A DNA stretch of 32,171 nucleotides from an uncultured Ruminococcus sp. (GTDB taxonomy: Bacteria > Bacillota > Clostridia > Oscillospirales > Ruminococcaceae). Positions within the stretch are counted from its first letter, which is position 1; each line of letters opens with the position of its first letter. The stretch is from contig CANQJO010000020.1 of the NCBI GenBank assembly GCA_947624255.1, positions 1 through 32,171 of the forward strand, in the 5' to 3' direction. The translations under genes and the position numbers were made by a program. The notes below the pieces were generated by a model. The model did no database searches, was not told the origin of the DNA, and saw nothing but the letters and a program-made list of their open reading frames with translations. This document shows, one piece after another, positions 31,758 to 32,171 of the stretch.

Positions 31758-32171
31758 TTATATAAAAAATATGTTTTTATTTTTGTTAAATGCCGTAATC
31801 AAGGTGTTTTTGCAGTGATCGCATAGCACATCGAGCCATTCCTGAATTGCTTTCATTGGAATATCATTTGCAAGCAAAAGACTCGCACATGAATGTCTCA
31901 GGTCATGGAAACGCAAATGTCTTAAACCGTGTTTTGTGATAACGTAGTGAAAGCGTGTTGTCACATATTCAGGCGAGATCAGTTTGCCAAAGCTGTCACG
32001 GCAGATGAAACCCTCAAATTCCTTATCGTAAGACGAACCGCAGACTTTCTTGAAGTGAGCTTCAAGCTCTTTCTTTTCAAGGAGCATCTTTTCAATATGC
32101 GGGATCAGCGGAAGTGTACGCCTTGTGGAATTGGTTTTCAGTCTTGTTTCCACATAGAGCTTTTTATGACC
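31758..32171 (-). pseudogene. Tyrosine recombinase/integrase, C-terminal remnant
   Basis: The frame enters from the right edge and gives 137 residues: GHKKLYVETRLKTNSTRRTLPLIP, then FHDLRHSCASLLL. The HxxR box is present and typical of Tn916-like/phage integrases. After IQEWL the usual GHS and catalytic Tyr (I-Y-S-H-L-D-Y) are missing; the frame reads DVLCDHCKNTLITAFNK to a stop at 31758. In another frame, minus-strand codons at 31786-31806 read HLDYGI-stop, a likely relic of that motif, so a short deletion with frameshift has probably inactivated it. The first catalytic Arg lies beyond the edge. It is transcribed in the same direction as the PBP, upstream of it. Confidence 0.75.

Overview
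The window reads as chromosome from a Gram-positive Clostridia-type bacterium, most likely a Ruminococcus-like member of the Oscillospiraceae. This is inferred from protein character (SpoIID-, SpoIIM- and YesL-type proteins, a clostridial-type two-domain PolA and RimI/TsaD order), strong GGAGG ribosome binding sites, TTGAC(A/T)-17 bp-TATAAT promoters and moderate GC. No rRNA, tRNA, CRISPR array or intact prophage is visible. The content is mostly housekeeping. Both edges are scarred by mobile DNA: the 3' end of an IS5-type transposase at the left, and a truncated, probably frameshifted tyrosine recombinase at the right.

Layout. 1-400: transposase tail and terminator. 396-2312 (-): 7TM + degenerate GGDEF + EAL signalling protein. 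2442-5597 (-): greA-lysS-membrane protein operon with a consensus promoter and a terminator. 5685-6791 (-): ArsB/SLC13-type permease. 6889-9599 (+): three-gene operon of a beta-rich protein, a SpoIID-like protein with three peptidoglycan-binding repeats, and a protein with two more repeats, none with a signal peptide. 9636-12162 (-): radical SAM protein and a membrane-fused spermidine-synthase-like protein. 12182-13190 (+): pyridoxal/pyridoxamine kinase with its own promoter and terminator. 13189-15792 (-): proC, SpoIIM-like and YesL-like proteins. 15876-20237 (+): asnB, pyrB fused to a PyrI-type zinc domain, and a CPA2 antiporter. 20444-27160 (-): corA-like transporter (behind a 26-codon leader ORF), CPBP protease, Nudix hydrolase, polA, rimI, tsaD. 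27244-31752 (-): class A PBP, THUMP rRNA methyltransferase, comFC. 31758-32171 (-): integrase remnant.

The genes serve translation and transcription fidelity (lysS, greA, tsaD, rimI, rRNA methylation), amino-acid and pyrimidine synthesis (proC, asnB, pyrB), DNA replication and repair (polA), cell wall (PBP, peptidoglycan-binding operon) and ion transport. I see no clear multi-gene defence or novel enzymatic system. The most interesting signals are regulatory or structural: the leader ORF plus hairpins upstream of the CorA-like gene, a palindromic repeat family present in two sizes, the PyrB-zinc-tail fusion, and the leaderless SpoIID/peptidoglycan-binding operon.
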